DNA of 64,000 bases from Streptococcus sanguinis SK49. GTDB taxonomy: Bacteria; Bacillota; Bacilli; Lactobacillales; Streptococcaceae. The notes below the pieces were generated by a model. It did not search any database and had not been told where the DNA came from. It saw only the letters and a program-made list of their open reading frames with translations. This document shows positions 38,937-49,300 of this stretch, one piece after another (position 1 is the first letter of the stretch; each line of letters starts with the position of its first letter). The stretch spans positions 530,339-594,338 of the forward strand of contig NZ_GL890986.1 in assembly GCF_000212815.1 (NCBI RefSeq), given 5' to 3'. The position numbers were made by a program, and so were the translations under genes.

Positions 38937-40619
38937 ATGGCATATACCTTAAAACCCAAAGAAGTTGGCGTTTTTGCGATTGGTGGGTTAGGCGAAATCG
39001 GTAAAAACACCTACGGGATTGAATACCAAAATGAAATCATCATCGTGGATGCCGGTATCAAGTTCCCAGAAGACGACCTGCTAGGAATTGACTATGTCAT
39101 TCCCGACTACTCTTATATCGTGGAAAATATTGACCGCGTAAAAGCTGTTCTCATCACCCACGGGCACGAGGACCATATCGGCGGTATTCCTTTCCTGCTC
39201 AAGCAAGCCAATGTTCCTATCTATGCTGGTCCTCTGGCTCTGGCCCTCATTCGCGGCAAGCTAGAAGAACATGGACTTTTGCGCGATGCCAAGCTCTATG
39301 AAATCAATCAAAACACAGAACTGCAGTTCAAGCATCTGAAAGCTACTTTCTTCCGTACAACCCACTCTATTCCAGAGCCTTTGGGAATTGTCATCCATAC
39401 GCCGCAGGGTAAGATTGTCTGTACCGGTGACTTCAAGTTTGACTTTACACCAGTCGGTGAGCCGGCCGACCTGCACCGCATGGCTGCTCTAGGCGAGGAA
39501 GGCGTTCTCTGCCTCTTATCAGACTCGACCAATGCTGAAGTTCCGACCTTTACTAATTCCGAAAAAGTTGTCGGCCAGTCTATTATGAAGATCATTGAAG
39601 GCATTCATGGACGGATTATTTTCGCCTCCTTTGCTTCAAACATCTTCCGGCTCCAGCAGGCAGCAGATGCTGCTGTCAAGACCGGCCGTAAGATTGCGGT
39701 CTTTGGCCGATCCATGGAAAAGGCTATTGTCAACGGGATTGAGCTGGGCTATATCAAGGTTCCTAAAGATACCTTCATTGAACCAAATGAACTCAAGGAC
39801 TACCCAGCTGGTGAAGTGCTGATTATGTGTACCGGAAGCCAGGGTGAGCCGATGGCAGCACTATCTCGGATTGCCAATGGAACCCACCGCCAGGTTCAGC
39901 TGCAACCTGGAGATACGGTCATCTTCTCATCTAGCCCTATCCCTGGTAATACGACCAGCGTTAACAAGCTGATTAATATTATCTCTGAGGCCGGTGTAGA
40001 AGTGATTCACGGTAAGATTAACAACATCCACACCTCTGGACACGGTGGCCAACAAGAGCAGAAACTCATGCTTCGCTTGATCAAGCCTAAATATTTCATG
40101 CCAGTCCATGGTGAATACCGTATGCAGAAAGTCCATGCAGGTCTAGCCGTTGATACTGGAGTACCAAAAGACAATATCTTCATCATGAGCAATGGTGACG
40201 TGCTAGCTCTGACAGCTGACTCAGCTCGTATTGCCGGCAGCTTCAACGCTCAAGATATTTATGTTGATGGGAACCGCATTGGTGAAATCGGAGCTGCAGT
40301 CCTGCGCGACCGTAAAGACCTGTCAGAGGACGGTGTTGTCCTGGCTGTTGCGACGGTTGATTTTGAGTCCAAGATGATTTTAGCCGGTCCAGATATTCTC
40401 AGCCGCGGCTTTATCTACATGCGCGAATCAGGTGACCTCATTCGCCAAAGCCAACGCATCCTCTTTAACGCCATTCGCATTGCACTCAAGAATAAAGACG
40501 CCAGCGTCCAATCTGTTAGCGGCGCTATCGTCAATGCCTTGCGTCCTTTCCTCTACGAAAGCACCGAGCGTGAACCTATTATTATTCCGATGGTGCTTAC
40601 ACCAGACGAAGACAACTAA
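38937..40619 (+). CDS. rnjA: Ribonuclease J1
   Basis: This 560-residue beta-CASP metallo-beta-lactamase nuclease has the zinc motif [10 protein letters not shown] (about residues 73-82), further His/Asp ligands ([12 protein letters not shown]), and the beta-CASP domain with FASNIFR and TSGHGGQ. RNase J1 combines 5'-3' exonuclease and endonuclease activity in mRNA decay and rRNA maturation. It is co-transcribed with rpoY. Length is normal. Confidence 0.97.
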   Translation: MAYTLKPKEVGVFAIGGLGEIGKNTYGIEYQNEIIIVDAGIKFPEDDLLGIDYVIPDYSYIVENIDRVKAVLITHGHEDHIGGIPFLLKQANVPIYAGPLALALIRGKLEEHGLLRDAKLYEINQNTELQFKHLKATFFRTTHSIPEPLGIVIHTPQGKIVCTGDFKFDFTPVGEPADLHRMAALGEEGVLCLLSDSTNAEVPTFTNSEKVVGQSIMKIIEGIHGRIIFASFASNIFRLQQAADAAVKTGRKIAVFGRSMEKAIVNGIELGYIKVPKDTFIEPNELKDYPAGEVLIMCTGSQGEPMAALSRIANGTHRQVQLQPGDTVIFSSSPIPGNTTSVNKLINIISEAGVEVIHGKINNIHTSGHGGQQEQKLMLRLIKPKYFMPVHGEYRMQKVHAGLAVDTGVPKDNIFIMSNGDVLALTADSARIAGSFNAQDIYVDGNRIGEIGAAVLRDRKDLSEDGVVLAVATVDFESKMILAGPDILSRGFIYMRESGDLIRQSQRILFNAIRIALKNKDASVQSVSGAIVNALRPFLYESTEREPIIIPMVLTPDEDN

Positions 40620-40655
40620 AAAATAAGCTTTGCTAGATTTAGCAAGGCTTATTTT
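40620..40655. terminator. Bidirectional terminator for rnjA and alkC
   Basis: A 15-bp stem (40620-40634 with 40641-40655, one G-T pair) with a six-base loop serves both convergent genes. The alkC stop codon lies in the loop and first base of the stem. Confidence 0.9.
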
Positions 40656-41394
40656 CTGCTTTATTTTTTGTTCGAGAAGCATGCTTGATAATCCAAGCGC
40701 AACTCGGACTCAGCTTTTCCTCTTGCCAAGTCCCAATCACTCTCTCAAACTTTTCAGGATCTTCTTTATATAAATCATTCAGATTATTAGCGACACTTTT
40801 TTGGATTGATTTATCCGCATCATCCTTTAGATTCCTTAAAATAGCGGTAAATTCATCAAAATAATCTAATACCACAGTCTGCTTCTTAGCCCAGGGCAGT
40901 CGGATACGCATACACTCGCTGGCTAATCTGCGGACGCGCATATTCTCATCTCGGCTCCACTCTAGCAGTAACTCCATCGTAGCTTTAGGATAATTAGCCA
41001 GCAAGGGTCGCATGGAAAATTCTCCAGTAAATCGCTTGGTTAATTCCTTACTGAAGGCGGCACTCAGATCGAATTCCTGACTTCCGTAAAGTTCTACGTA
41101 TTTGCCAATCGGCCACAACCAGTACCCTTCTGAGAACATACCCAAGCCGCCCTCTAACTCCGGACCAAGTATCTGCTCAAAAACCTTCAGAGAATCAGCA
41201 TAAGAAAGCGGCAAGCATTCCTTGATACTCTTTGCCAGCAACTCTTGACGCTGAGTAAATTCCAAAGCCTCTAAGTCGCTTTCAACTAGAGACATAAAAT
41301 GCTGAGCATCAAATTTATCTGTGACTTCTTGCAAGCGACGGCTCAAGTCCTCCGCATAAACCAAATCATAATAATCTTTAACCTTTTTTGCCAT
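40639..41394 (-). CDS. DNA alkylation repair protein (AlkC/AlkD HEAT-repeat family)
   Basis: This 251-residue helical protein matches the AlkC branch of HEAT-repeat DNA glycosylases: GYWLWPIGKYVELYG, ELTKRFTGEFSMRPLL and WSRDENMRVRRLASE are the recognisable blocks. Such enzymes remove N3- or N7-alkylated purines. It is the last gene of a VOC-TetR-AlkC operon and overlaps the tetR gene by 17 bases. ATG follows AAGAGG. Confidence 0.82.
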   Translation of the reverse strand: MAKKVKDYYDLVYAEDLSRRLQEVTDKFDAQHFMSLVESDLEALEFTQRQELLAKSIKECLPLSYADSLKVFEQILGPELEGGLGMFSEGYWLWPIGKYVELYGSQEFDLSAAFSKELTKRFTGEFSMRPLLANYPKATMELLLEWSRDENMRVRRLASECMRIRLPWAKKQTVVLDYFDEFTAILRNLKDDADKSIQKSVANNLNDLYKEDPEKFERVIGTWQEEKLSPSCAWIIKHASRTKNKAENKPC

Positions 41395-41965
41395 GATTTT
41401 TAATTCCTCTTAACAGACTTCTCACTATTCCTCTGACTTCTGCTTCTTCCTCTTTCTCAGCTAGAAAAAGAGACAACTCATTCAAGGCACCTGAAATCAT
41501 ATGAGCTGCCATATCCAGATCAATAGAGATAAGTTTCCCTTCTTTAGATAAAATTTCTAATTGCTCTCTCAAATGAAAGAAAGAATTAGCCTCGTCCTGA
41601 CGACGCCACTCTTTCCACTCAACGACATTGGGACCATCAAGCAGGAGAATACGTTTATTTTCCGTCAAGGTCGCAAAACGAACAAAAGCCACACAGCCTT
41701 CTACCAACTGCTCCCAAGAATCATGTGCTTCCAGGGCGTTTTTTTCTACATAAGATCCCAGTTCGGACTGAATTTGTGCCAGTACGGCGGTAAATAAAGT
41801 TTTCTTATTCCCGAAATGATGATAAAGTGCGCCTCTTGTCATTCCCAACTCATCTACAATTTCTTCCAAGGAAGTTTCTGAAAAACCCTTTAAAGAAAAA
41901 TGTTTCCGGGCGATAGCTAATATTTTCTTGCTTGTCTCTAAGGAAGCCTGCTGTTTTTTATTCAT
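41378..41965 (-). CDS. TetR family regulator of the VOC-AlkC operon
   Basis: This 195-residue regulator starts at ATG 41965 after GGAGAGTGAAG. Its HTH (TSLEEIVDELGMTRGALYHHFGNKKTLF, about residues 32-59) is of the well-conserved TetR/AcrR type. It overlaps the VOC gene by 8 bases and alkC by 17, so it is the middle gene of the operon. A 7-bp inverted repeat inside the operon promoter is its probable operator. Ligand is unknown; an electrophilic toxin would fit the context. Confidence 0.88.
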   Translation of the reverse strand: MNKKQQASLETSKKILAIARKHFSLKGFSETSLEEIVDELGMTRGALYHHFGNKKTLFTAVLAQIQSELGSYVEKNALEAHDSWEQLVEGCVAFVRFATLTENKRILLLDGPNVVEWKEWRRQDEANSFFHLREQLEILSKEGKLISIDLDMAAHMISGALNELSLFLAEKEEEAEVRGIVRSLLRGIKNHGKKG

Positions 41966-42377
41966 CTTCACTCTCCAAATAATTTGCCGCAAACTCAGCG
42001 CTAGGTGGAATGACTTGAATGACATCAACCAAAACAGAACCAGGCGCTTCCACAATGAAATGGCGCTGGCCAAAATCTTCACTCTTAATGGGAAGAAGGA
42101 ACTCCATTTCTCCTTGCTGACGCAATTCTTCATAAAGACAATCCACATTGTCAACTTCGATATTGATGATTAGACCACTCGCCTTAGACTGGTAGGCTTG
42201 TGGCACTGTCCCATGCTTGCTATCAATAAAAGCAAGCTCAAAACCACTCTCGATATTCTTTAAACTAATATACCAATCTGAATGGAAGGTTTCCTGAAAT
42301 TGGAAATATTCAATGAAAAATTGTGCCGCTTGATGGACATCTTCGCTCATTAAAACGGGGTATAAACTGGTAATCAT
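41958..42377 (-). CDS. VOC (glyoxalase/bleomycin resistance) family protein
   Basis: This 139-residue protein has the two beta-alpha-beta-beta-beta units of the vicinal-oxygen-chelate fold (MITSLYPVLMSEDVHQAAQFFIEYFQFQ... and the second unit around GLIINIEVDNVDCLYEELRQQG). Metal ligands cannot be assigned safely. It is first in the operon with a TetR gene and an AlkC-type repair gene. The role may be binding or breaking down a reactive compound, which is inference. Confidence 0.82.
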   Translation of the reverse strand: MITSLYPVLMSEDVHQAAQFFIEYFQFQETFHSDWYISLKNIESGFELAFIDSKHGTVPQAYQSKASGLIINIEVDNVDCLYEELRQQGEMEFLLPIKSEDFGQRHFIVEAPGSVLVDVIQVIPPSAEFAANYLESEDE

Positions 42378-42400
42378 TTGTTCTCCTTTTCTTAAACTTT

Positions 42401-42429
42401 ATCTTAACATACATACCGAATGTATGCAA
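42401..42429 (-). promoter_or_regulatory. VOC-TetR-AlkC promoter with palindromic operator in the spacer
   Basis: TTGCAT (42424-42429) and TAAGAT (42401-42406) are separated by 17 bases. The inverted repeat CATACAT-N5-ATGTATG (42408-42426) fills that spacer, ideal for repression by the TetR protein encoded in the same operon. Confidence 0.8.
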
Positions 42430-42437
42430 ATGAATAT

Positions 42438-42463
42438 TAAAAAACAGAAGCCAAATTGACTTC
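42438..42463 (-). terminator. Terminator after the GNAT gene
   Basis: GAAGTCA pairs with TGGCTTC (7 bp, one G-T pair, three-base loop), followed by TGTTTTTTAA on the minus strand. Confidence 0.7.
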
Positions 42464-42480
42464 CATCTATTGAGACTAGC

Positions 42481-42885
42481 TCAGCTCAATCGCTTGATAA
42501 AATGATATTTGGTAATGCCCTTTTGCGGGACATCTGCTAGACTGGCGTAGATTTCATAGCCTTGCTTGATGTAAAAATCCTTGGCCTGATAAGATTTAGT
42601 GGACAAGGTAATGCTAGTTACTCCAGCTTCTGTAGCCTTTTCTTCTAATTCTGCCAGCAGACTGGCTCCCAATCCTCTTTTCTGATATTCTTTATCCACC
42701 ACCAAAGCCTTGATATGAATGTTTTCCAACACCTGTTGGGCATGGAGCAAGGCAGTTAACCGTCCATCTTCCTCCCGCCTTAGATAATAATCTTGAGGTT
42801 CAAGTTTTTCAAGCATACCTGAACTAAAACAAGCCTCATATTGCTCATCAAAAACCCGCTTTATAAAATCATGAAATTTTTCCAT
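42481..42885 (-). CDS. GNAT family N-acetyltransferase
   Basis: This 134-residue protein has the acetyl-CoA-binding motif VDKEYQKRGLGASLLAELEEKA (about 72-93) and the ending STKSYQAKDFYIKQGYEIYA usual for small GNAT enzymes. Substrate is unknown. It starts at ATG 42885 after GAGGAGG, just downstream of the glnA terminator, so it may be expressed by readthrough from glnRA as well as from a weak -10 (TATACT) near the glnA end. Confidence 0.85.
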   Translation of the reverse strand: MEKFHDFIKRVFDEQYEACFSSGMLEKLEPQDYYLRREEDGRLTALLHAQQVLENIHIKALVVDKEYQKRGLGASLLAELEEKATEAGVTSITLSTKSYQAKDFYIKQGYEIYASLADVPQKGITKYHFIKRLS

Positions 42886-42901
42886 CTTTTTCCTCCTCCA
42901 C

Positions 42902-42933
42902 GAAAAAGCAGGGGATATGCCAATCCTCCTGCT
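42902..42933 (-). terminator. glnRA terminator
   Basis: AGCAGGAGGAT folds on ATCCCCTGCT (one internal mismatch) and is followed by TTTTT on the minus strand, a few bases after the glnA stop. Confidence 0.75.
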
Positions 42934-42939
42934 CTAAGT

Positions 42940-44286
42940 TTAGTATAAATCTAAATAATTATCCACTTCCCATTGAGAGACAAAGGTTGCATAGCTAGCC
43001 CACTCGATACGCTTAGCTTCTAAGAAGCTTGTATAGATATGATCGCCAAGTGCTGCTTTAACGACTTCGTCTTCTGTCAAGGCTTTCAAGGCATTGTGAA
43101 GAGTTGATGGCAGGTCTGTAATTCCTGCTTCCTTCCGCTCCTCAGGAGTCATGATATAGATATTCTCTTCGATTGGGGCTGGAGCTTCGATTTTATTTTC
43201 AACACCGTGCAGTCCAACTTCCAAGAGAACAGCCATAGCAATATATGGATTAGCCATCGGATCAACGGAGCGCAGTTCCAAGCGAGTACCCATACCACGA
43301 GAAGCTGGCACACGCACTAATGGTGAACGATTGCGTCCTGCCCAAGCGATATAAACTGGTGCTTCATAGCCAGGAACCAGACGTTTGTATGAGTTAACCG
43401 TTGGATTCATGATAGCTGTGTAGTTATAAGCATGGTTAATCAAACCACCCAAGAAATGGTAGGCTGTTTCTGACAGTTGCATACCTTTTGGATCTTCTGG
43501 ATCGAAGAAGGCATTATTTCCGTCTTGATCAAAGAGAGACATATTACAGTGCATACCAGATCCCGCAATGCCAAACTTAGGCTTAGCCATAAAGGTTGCA
43601 TACAGACCATGCTTACGAGCAATAGTTTTCACAACCAGCTTAAAAATCTGAATTTTATCACAAGCACGGAGCACTTCGTCATACTTAAAGTCAATCTCGT
43701 GCTGGCCGACTGCGACCTCATGGTGGCTAGCTTCTACTTCAAAGCCCATCTTGGTCAGGACATTGACGATTTCCCGACGGGTATTGTCTGCCAAGTCTGT
43801 CGGCGCCAAGTCAAAATAACCGCCCTTGTCATTTACTTCCAGCGTCGGATCCCCATTTTCATCCAACTTAAAGAGGAAAAACTCTGGCTCTGGTCCGAGG
43901 TTAAAGGATTTGAAGCCCAGCTCTTCCATATGCTTGAGGGCGCGCTTGAGGTTACTGCGAGGATCCCCTAGAAACGGTACATGATCTGTCGTGTAAACAT
44001 CGCAAATCAGACCCGCCACACTGCCGTTTTCATCTCCCCAAGGAAAGACCGTCCAAGTATCCAGATCAGGATAGAGATACATATCTGATTCATTGATACG
44101 GACAAAACCTTCGATGGAAGAACCATCAAACATGGCTTTATTGGATAAGACTTTGTCAAGCTGTTCATCCGTGGCAGGAATTTCTACATTCTTCATAGTT
44201 CCTAAAATATCAGAGAACATAAGACGAATAAAGGTAACATTTTTCTCTTTTACTTCGCGACGGATATCAGCTGCTGTAATAGACAT
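42940..44286 (-). CDS. glnA: Glutamine synthetase type I
   Basis: This 448-residue enzyme makes glutamine from glutamate, ammonia and ATP. Motifs include [10 protein letters not shown] (about residue 53), [24 protein letters not shown], and the NRSPLVRVP active-site segment. The short Firmicute (GSI-alpha) form lacks the adenylylation loop and is controlled by glutamine feedback and by interaction with GlnR. It follows glnR after 31 bases. ATG follows AAGGAG. Confidence 0.98.
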   Translation of the reverse strand: MSITAADIRREVKEKNVTFIRLMFSDILGTMKNVEIPATDEQLDKVLSNKAMFDGSSIEGFVRINESDMYLYPDLDTWTVFPWGDENGSVAGLICDVYTTDHVPFLGDPRSNLKRALKHMEELGFKSFNLGPEPEFFLFKLDENGDPTLEVNDKGGYFDLAPTDLADNTRREIVNVLTKMGFEVEASHHEVAVGQHEIDFKYDEVLRACDKIQIFKLVVKTIARKHGLYATFMAKPKFGIAGSGMHCNMSLFDQDGNNAFFDPEDPKGMQLSETAYHFLGGLINHAYNYTAIMNPTVNSYKRLVPGYEAPVYIAWAGRNRSPLVRVPASRGMGTRLELRSVDPMANPYIAMAVLLEVGLHGVENKIEAPAPIEENIYIMTPEERKEAGITDLPSTLHNALKALTEDEVVKAALGDHIYTSFLEAKRIEWASYATFVSQWEVDNYLDLY

Positions 44287-44317
44287 TAAATTTCTCCTTG
44301 TAATTCAAACAAAATAG

Positions 44318-44683
44318 CTATGGTCGACGCATCTGACCAAAGGTTGGCAGAGAAGAAGCAAAACGGCCTTGCTGCAAGATGTCATGATGCAAAGCACGGC
44401 GGACATCTTTTTCACTAATGGTCTTGTGGGACTTGGCTTCACGCTCAGCATATTTCCTCTTAATTGCAGCGATATTATAACCTTCCGAAATATAATCTTT
44501 AATTTCTAAAAGGCGGTCCATATCATTCAAAGAATACATCCGACGGTTGCCCTCATTCCGAGCAGGGGTAATCAGATTCTGGTCTTCATAATAACGGATC
44601 TGACGGGCAGATAGGTCCGTCAGTTTCATAACACTGCCGATGGGAAAGACTGCCATGTTTCGGCGAAACTCTTTTTCCTTCAT
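44318..44683 (-). CDS. glnR: Nitrogen regulator GlnR
   Basis: This 121-residue MerR-family repressor has the winged HTH KLTDLSARQIRYYEDQNLITPARNEGNRRMYS (about 20-51), and the C-terminal tail (LPTFGQMRRP) through which glutamine-bound GlnA stimulates DNA binding in relatives. A GlnR box stands in its promoter. It controls glnRA and, in other streptococci, further nitrogen genes such as glnPQ and gdhA. Confidence 0.97.
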   Translation of the reverse strand: MKEKEFRRNMAVFPIGSVMKLTDLSARQIRYYEDQNLITPARNEGNRRMYSLNDMDRLLEIKDYISEGYNIAAIKRKYAEREAKSHKTISEKDVRRALHHDILQQGRFASSLPTFGQMRRP

Positions 44684-44704
44684 TCAAATTCCTCTCTACG
44701 CACT

Positions 44705-44757
44705 ATTATAGGACGAAATAAATCTTATGTCAAGAAATAATGTCAGATTTTCTTACA
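44705..44757 (-). promoter_or_regulatory. glnRA promoter and GlnR box
   Basis: TTGACA (44728-44733) and TATAAT (44705-44710) are 17 bases apart. Upstream, TGTAAGAAAATCTGACA (44741-44757) matches the GlnR consensus TGTNAN7TNACA. A second half-matching site may overlap the -35. Confidence 0.88.
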
Positions 44758-44763
44758 CAGATT

Positions 44764-45288
44764 TTATTTTTTCTTTTCAAAGATGGTTCGAAGCCGATCT
44801 ATATCAGAATTTACCAGAATCGCAACAAAGACTCCCATGAAGGTTTCAAAGATTCTGGCAAAGACATACAAAATGGTATCTTCCGGCCGAATGGACAGGG
44901 TAATAATCAGCATAGCAGATACTCCGCCAATGACTCCCGCCTTGTTGTTCATAGCGACATTGGTCATGATTGTCAGCATAGTACAGACCGGTACCAAAAG
45001 GAGGGTGACCCAATACTGCTCCTTAAAGACACTATTGGCAATGAAAAAGAGCAGAGCGTAAAAACCACCGATGCTGTTTCCCAAGATTCGCGATGTCCCG
45101 AAGTGGACACTCTGATCAAAATCCTCACGAAGACTGAAGACCGCCGTTAAAGCACCAATTTGCAGGCCTTTCCAACCAAAAAGCCCAAAGAGCAATAGGA
45201 TGATGAAAACAGCTAGACCGGTTTTAAAGGTACGCATGCCCAGACGAAATTTCGATTTATCAAACTTGTACTTATTGAAATAACTCAT
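44764..45288 (-). CDS. ArAE-type (FUSC-like) membrane protein
   Basis: This 174-residue protein has about four membrane helices and fits the aromatic acid exporter ArAE_1 family (FKTGLAVFIILLLFGLFGWKGLQIGALTAVFSLRE). It ends shortly after the membrane part, without the cytosolic domain of full-length exporters. Streptococci conserve this gene next to glnR. Transport activity and substrate are not established. ATG follows GGAAGGAG. Confidence 0.8.
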   Translation of the reverse strand: MSYFNKYKFDKSKFRLGMRTFKTGLAVFIILLLFGLFGWKGLQIGALTAVFSLREDFDQSVHFGTSRILGNSIGGFYALLFFIANSVFKEQYWVTLLLVPVCTMLTIMTNVAMNNKAGVIGGVSAMLIITLSIRPEDTILYVFARIFETFMGVFVAILVNSDIDRLRTIFEKKK

Positions 45289-45422
45289 TAGTCTCCTTCC
45301 AGGAAATCCTCCCTCTCTTCATTTTAACATATTTCGCCTCAAAAAAACTCTTTCTGCTTAGGAGATTTCCCACACAAAGAACAAGCCCTATCAGCTACCG
45401 CATCAAGAGCTATCGACTATTT

Positions 45423-45449
45423 AAAAGCTGAGACATTATCTGTCCCAGC
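45423..45449 (-). terminator. Terminator after the LysM-CHAP gene
   Basis: GCTGGGACA pairs with TGTCTCAGC (9 bp, one G-T pair, five-base loop), then TTTT, on the minus strand. Confidence 0.8.
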
Positions 45450-45465
45450 CACATTTTTATTATCT

Positions 45466-46131
45466 TTAGTTTGGATAAATGTAGGTAACTCCACCCATAA
45501 ATTCATTCGGATTAAAGTAGCCACGATAGTTGTTAATTTGCTTTTGGCGATTGTAATTCGCTTCTAGAACTTGAATTGAGCTATCGCTTTGCACATCTGT
45601 CACATAAGCAACATGTCCGTATTCGCCACCATCCCAAACTGCAATAGCGCCTGCTACCGGAACATTTCCTGTTGCATAACCCTGAGCACCAGCATTGATT
45701 GCCCAAGTATTAGCATTACCCCACCAGTTGCTTGCCCAAGGAGCCATTTCTTTCACACCCCATGTACATTGGCCGATTGGGTAAGAATTGCCATAGTCAG
45801 TCGGTGTATTTAAGACAACATCTTCTGTATCAGATACCAAGGCAGCATCACTTGTCGCTTCATAAGCTGGAGCACTGTAAGGATTGTAAGTCTGAGCCAA
45901 AGCTGTACCATTTACTTGCAGCACATCTCCTGGGTTAATCGTATCAAAAATTGTCTTTCCATTATTGGCAGCAAGTTCGTAAGGATTCATTCCATTGGCA
46001 CTAGCAATGGCAAAAAAAGAGTCCCCCGGCTGGACAACGTAAGAATCTGCATGAACAGATTGAGCGCCGATTGTCGCCAAAAAAGCTGTAGAAGTTAAAC
46101 CAAGAGTTGCTTTAGCAAATGCTTTTTTCAT
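45466..46131 (-). CDS. Secreted LysM-CHAP peptidoglycan hydrolase
   Basis: This 221-residue exported protein has a signal peptide (about 1-28, SVHA/DS), one LysM wall-binding domain (YVVQPGDSFFAIASANGMNPYELAANN, about 31-73), a short linker, and a C-terminal CHAP domain with the catalytic cysteine in GQCTWGVKE (about 123) and histidine in EYGHVAYV (about 172). CHAP enzymes are amidases or endopeptidases used in cell separation. It lies alone between the glnR group and the adhesin gene. Confidence 0.9.
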   Translation of the reverse strand: MKKAFAKATLGLTSTAFLATIGAQSVHADSYVVQPGDSFFAIASANGMNPYELAANNGKTIFDTINPGDVLQVNGTALAQTYNPYSAPAYEATSDAALVSDTEDVVLNTPTDYGNSYPIGQCTWGVKEMAPWASNWWGNANTWAINAGAQGYATGNVPVAGAIAVWDGGEYGHVAYVTDVQSDSSIQVLEANYNRQKQINNYRGYFNPNEFMGGVTYIYPN

Positions 46132-46268
46132 AAATGTGTTTCTCCGTATAATTTGATGATAAAAAAATCATACCTTATTTACATGTCAGTTTTTTTAGAG
46201 TTATGTTTTTGTCATGTTACAAATGATTTATAGTTATGCTACATTAAATTTAACAGTATTTTTAAAGA

Positions 46269-46298
46269 TAAAAAGGCTAGAGATTGATTCCCTAGCCT
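46269..46298 (-). terminator. Terminator after the Ssp adhesin gene
   Basis: AGGCTAGGGA pairs with TCTCTAGCCT (10 bp, one G-T pair) and is followed by TTTTTATC on the minus strand. Confidence 0.85.
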
Positions 46299-46307
46299 CA
46301 TCTATTA

Positions 46308-49300
46308 TCAGTCTTCTCTACGTCTCAATTTTCCTAGACCTAAAGCACCGACAATGGCTGCTAAACCTAGGTAGGGCAGATAGACCGTATCTTCTGATCC
46401 TGTTTCTGGCAAAATAGAGATGGGAACTCTCTTATACACTGGAATAGGAGTTTTTGGATCTTCCACTTCAGGAACAAGAGGTTCTTTTGGTTTAGGTGTA
46501 ACTGTTTTGACAGTGTTTGAAGCATATAAAACATTATTAACGGTATTAATGTAGGTATTTTCAAAGGTACCCACAGCAATCCTTTTCATTTGAAGATACG
46601 TTTCAGCCTGAAAAGCTGAATCTAGAGAAACAGTCTCTAAAAATTCTTTCTTGAAACGAATAGAAATCAAGCCTTTCTCAAATTCAACTTTCACAGCTGT
46701 ATACTCAGTCAAATCTGTGCCAGCCTTTATCACCTTGCCATCTTTGAGCATAATATCTACTTTTGCATAAGCTTTATAAGCACCTGTGTACTCATCTCCA
46801 TTTTGGTCGTAATCATCCACAAAGCTATAGTCTGTTAAATCCTCAGAATGATTAGCTGGGATTAAGCCGCCGATGAGTCGGTAATTAAAGTTTTGTCCTA
46901 AGCTTATCTCCTTGCCATCCAAGTTCTCTGAACTTGTTGGATCAAGGCTCAATGTAATATCTTTTTCAGGACTAATTTTGGGAACATTATTTACAACTAT
47001 CTCTGTTGCATAACCATTTCCGAAATCAATTTGATAAGCCTTGTTTTCATACTTACCACCTGTCTTACCAAATTCAGACTTAACAGTCATCGGATCTGTA
47101 ATGACTAGTGATGTTCCAGTTGCTACATATTGCTTATAAAATTCTTCTGGATTATCAGCAGAGAAGAGTTGGAAAGCACCCTTAACAGTAATGTTAGCTT
47201 TCTTCAACAAGTCCTGAACTTTCTTAGGAGCAGCTTCTAGACTGTCATATTGTTGAACGCTGACACCTGATACTTGATTTCCTTTTTCATCTGCAACCTT
47301 AACCAAATCAGGGCGAACATCTAAAGCTTCCTCTGGATAATCATCTACATAGTAGAAACCATTTTGGATTGCTTCCTTAGAAGATTTATCGCCCTTATAT
47401 TGATCCAAATCCCATGTTAATTCGTAGTAGTTGGTTGAACCAGCTAAAACTTCTTTTCCGTCAATATTAAGACCTTCTTTATTCTTATTTACTTTCGTTG
47501 GCTTAATATAATTGTTATTTGGATTATCAGGATCATTTGGTTTACCAGGAGTCGTTACACGAACAACATTTGACTTAATACCATAAGCATCATTGACTGT
47601 CAAAGTGAAGTTATTAGTATAAGTTGCCCCATCGTTCAAGACTCGACCAACAACCATTGGATGAAGAGTCTCAACAGGTTTAGTTAAATCAGCATTGTAG
47701 CTTGCCAATGTCTCATCAGTCGCTTTAAAGGTTACAGTATGACTGGCTTCATCATAAGTTGTATCAAAGCCTGTACTTGCAGCCTTAGTTGCATCTAAGT
47801 CAAACTTATAGCCAGTTGGTAGTGGATCTACCAATACAAATGAAGTAGTTTTTGGACGTCCAGCTGTCAACGCTTCAGTTTTCAATTCAAACTTAACAAT
47901 TGACTGTTTAGCAACCAACGTCCGGTCAATATCTACACCATCCTCATTCTTGATTTCTTTATTAATCTGAGGCTGAGCTAATAAACTGCTATAGTGGAAA
48001 TGAACTGTCGGTACTACTGGTGGAGTTGGCAACTGCTTAGGAGTTGGTGCTAGCGGTGGAGTTGGCAATGGATCATATGTTGGCTCTTCCGGTTTTGATG
48101 GCTCCGGTTGATCTGGAGTCTTAACTGGTGGAGTTGGCTCATTTTCATATGTTGGTGCTACTGGTGCTGGTTCCAATGGCTTCTCTGTCTCATATGTTGG
48201 CTCTTCCGGTTTTGATGGCTCCGGTTGATCTGGAGTCTTAACTGGTGGAGTTGGCTCATTTTCATATGTTGGTGCTACTGGTGCTGGCTCCGATGGTTTC
48301 TCTGTCTCATATGTTGGCTCTTCCGGTTTTGACGGCTCCGGTTGATCTGGAGTCTTAACTGGTGGAGTTGGCTCATTTTCATATGTAGGCACTACTGGTG
48401 CTGGCTCCAATGGTTTTTCCTCTTCATAAGTAGGAGCTTGTGGTTCAGTTGGTGCTACCGGCGGAGTTGGTTTTTCCTTAGTAATTTTCGGAACGTTGAC
48501 CGCACGAATTTTACCATTGAGTGAGTACCAAATGTTTGGTTTTTTACCTTCGGTATTATCTCTTCCAGGTACTTTAGGCATTTCCGCTACAGGCATCACA
48601 TTGGTAGCAGACGTTGCACCAACAGTAACGTAATTATTAGGGCCTGACATGCTAATAGCTCCCGCACCATACCAAGAGTTTGGCGCATCAGAGGTATCCC
48701 AACCAGAACCTGGCTCGTTCGCTCTAGTATACATTGTCCAGCGTGCTCCACCCTGTCCTTGTCTAAAGTTGAGCGTCTCAGTTGCATAAATCATGCCATT
48801 CTTTTCACCGATGGATGAGCCAGAGATTTTGACAAACTTACCACTATAATCCTTGGCCATCTCAATAGAGTTGTGCTCACGGTTAAGTGAGGCTACAGAA
48901 AGAAGGGCGTTGTCAAAATTAATTGGCTGATCATTTTCATCATAGAAGGTGAATTCATTTTTAATGAAAAGCGAAGTGTCTTTTTCTACTTGACCCGTAT
49001 AGGCTGAAGCAAAGACTCCTAGAGTAGGGTCGGTAAAGATTCCCAACCAAACTTTTCCACTAGGATTTTTAAATTGCGAAGAAGGATCTACAGTATATTT
49101 GTAAACAATCTTCGAAATCTTTTTACCGTTGTAGTATGAATTTTGAAGGTTGGTATAAGTCGCTGTTACGCTTTGTCCACGTTCTAGAAGAACAGTTCCC
49201 CATTTAACTTCAGTTTTATTCCCTACATTGGTGGTCCAGTCAGATTTATTGTTGATGTTCCCATACAATTCTACTGAGGAAGTGGTAGCACCGTTTTCCA

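Noticed and set aside
46132..46307. WalR (VicR) box before the LysM-CHAP gene
   Set aside because: TGTTAA and TGTAGC half-sites occur but with six rather than five bases between them, so they do not meet the consensus.
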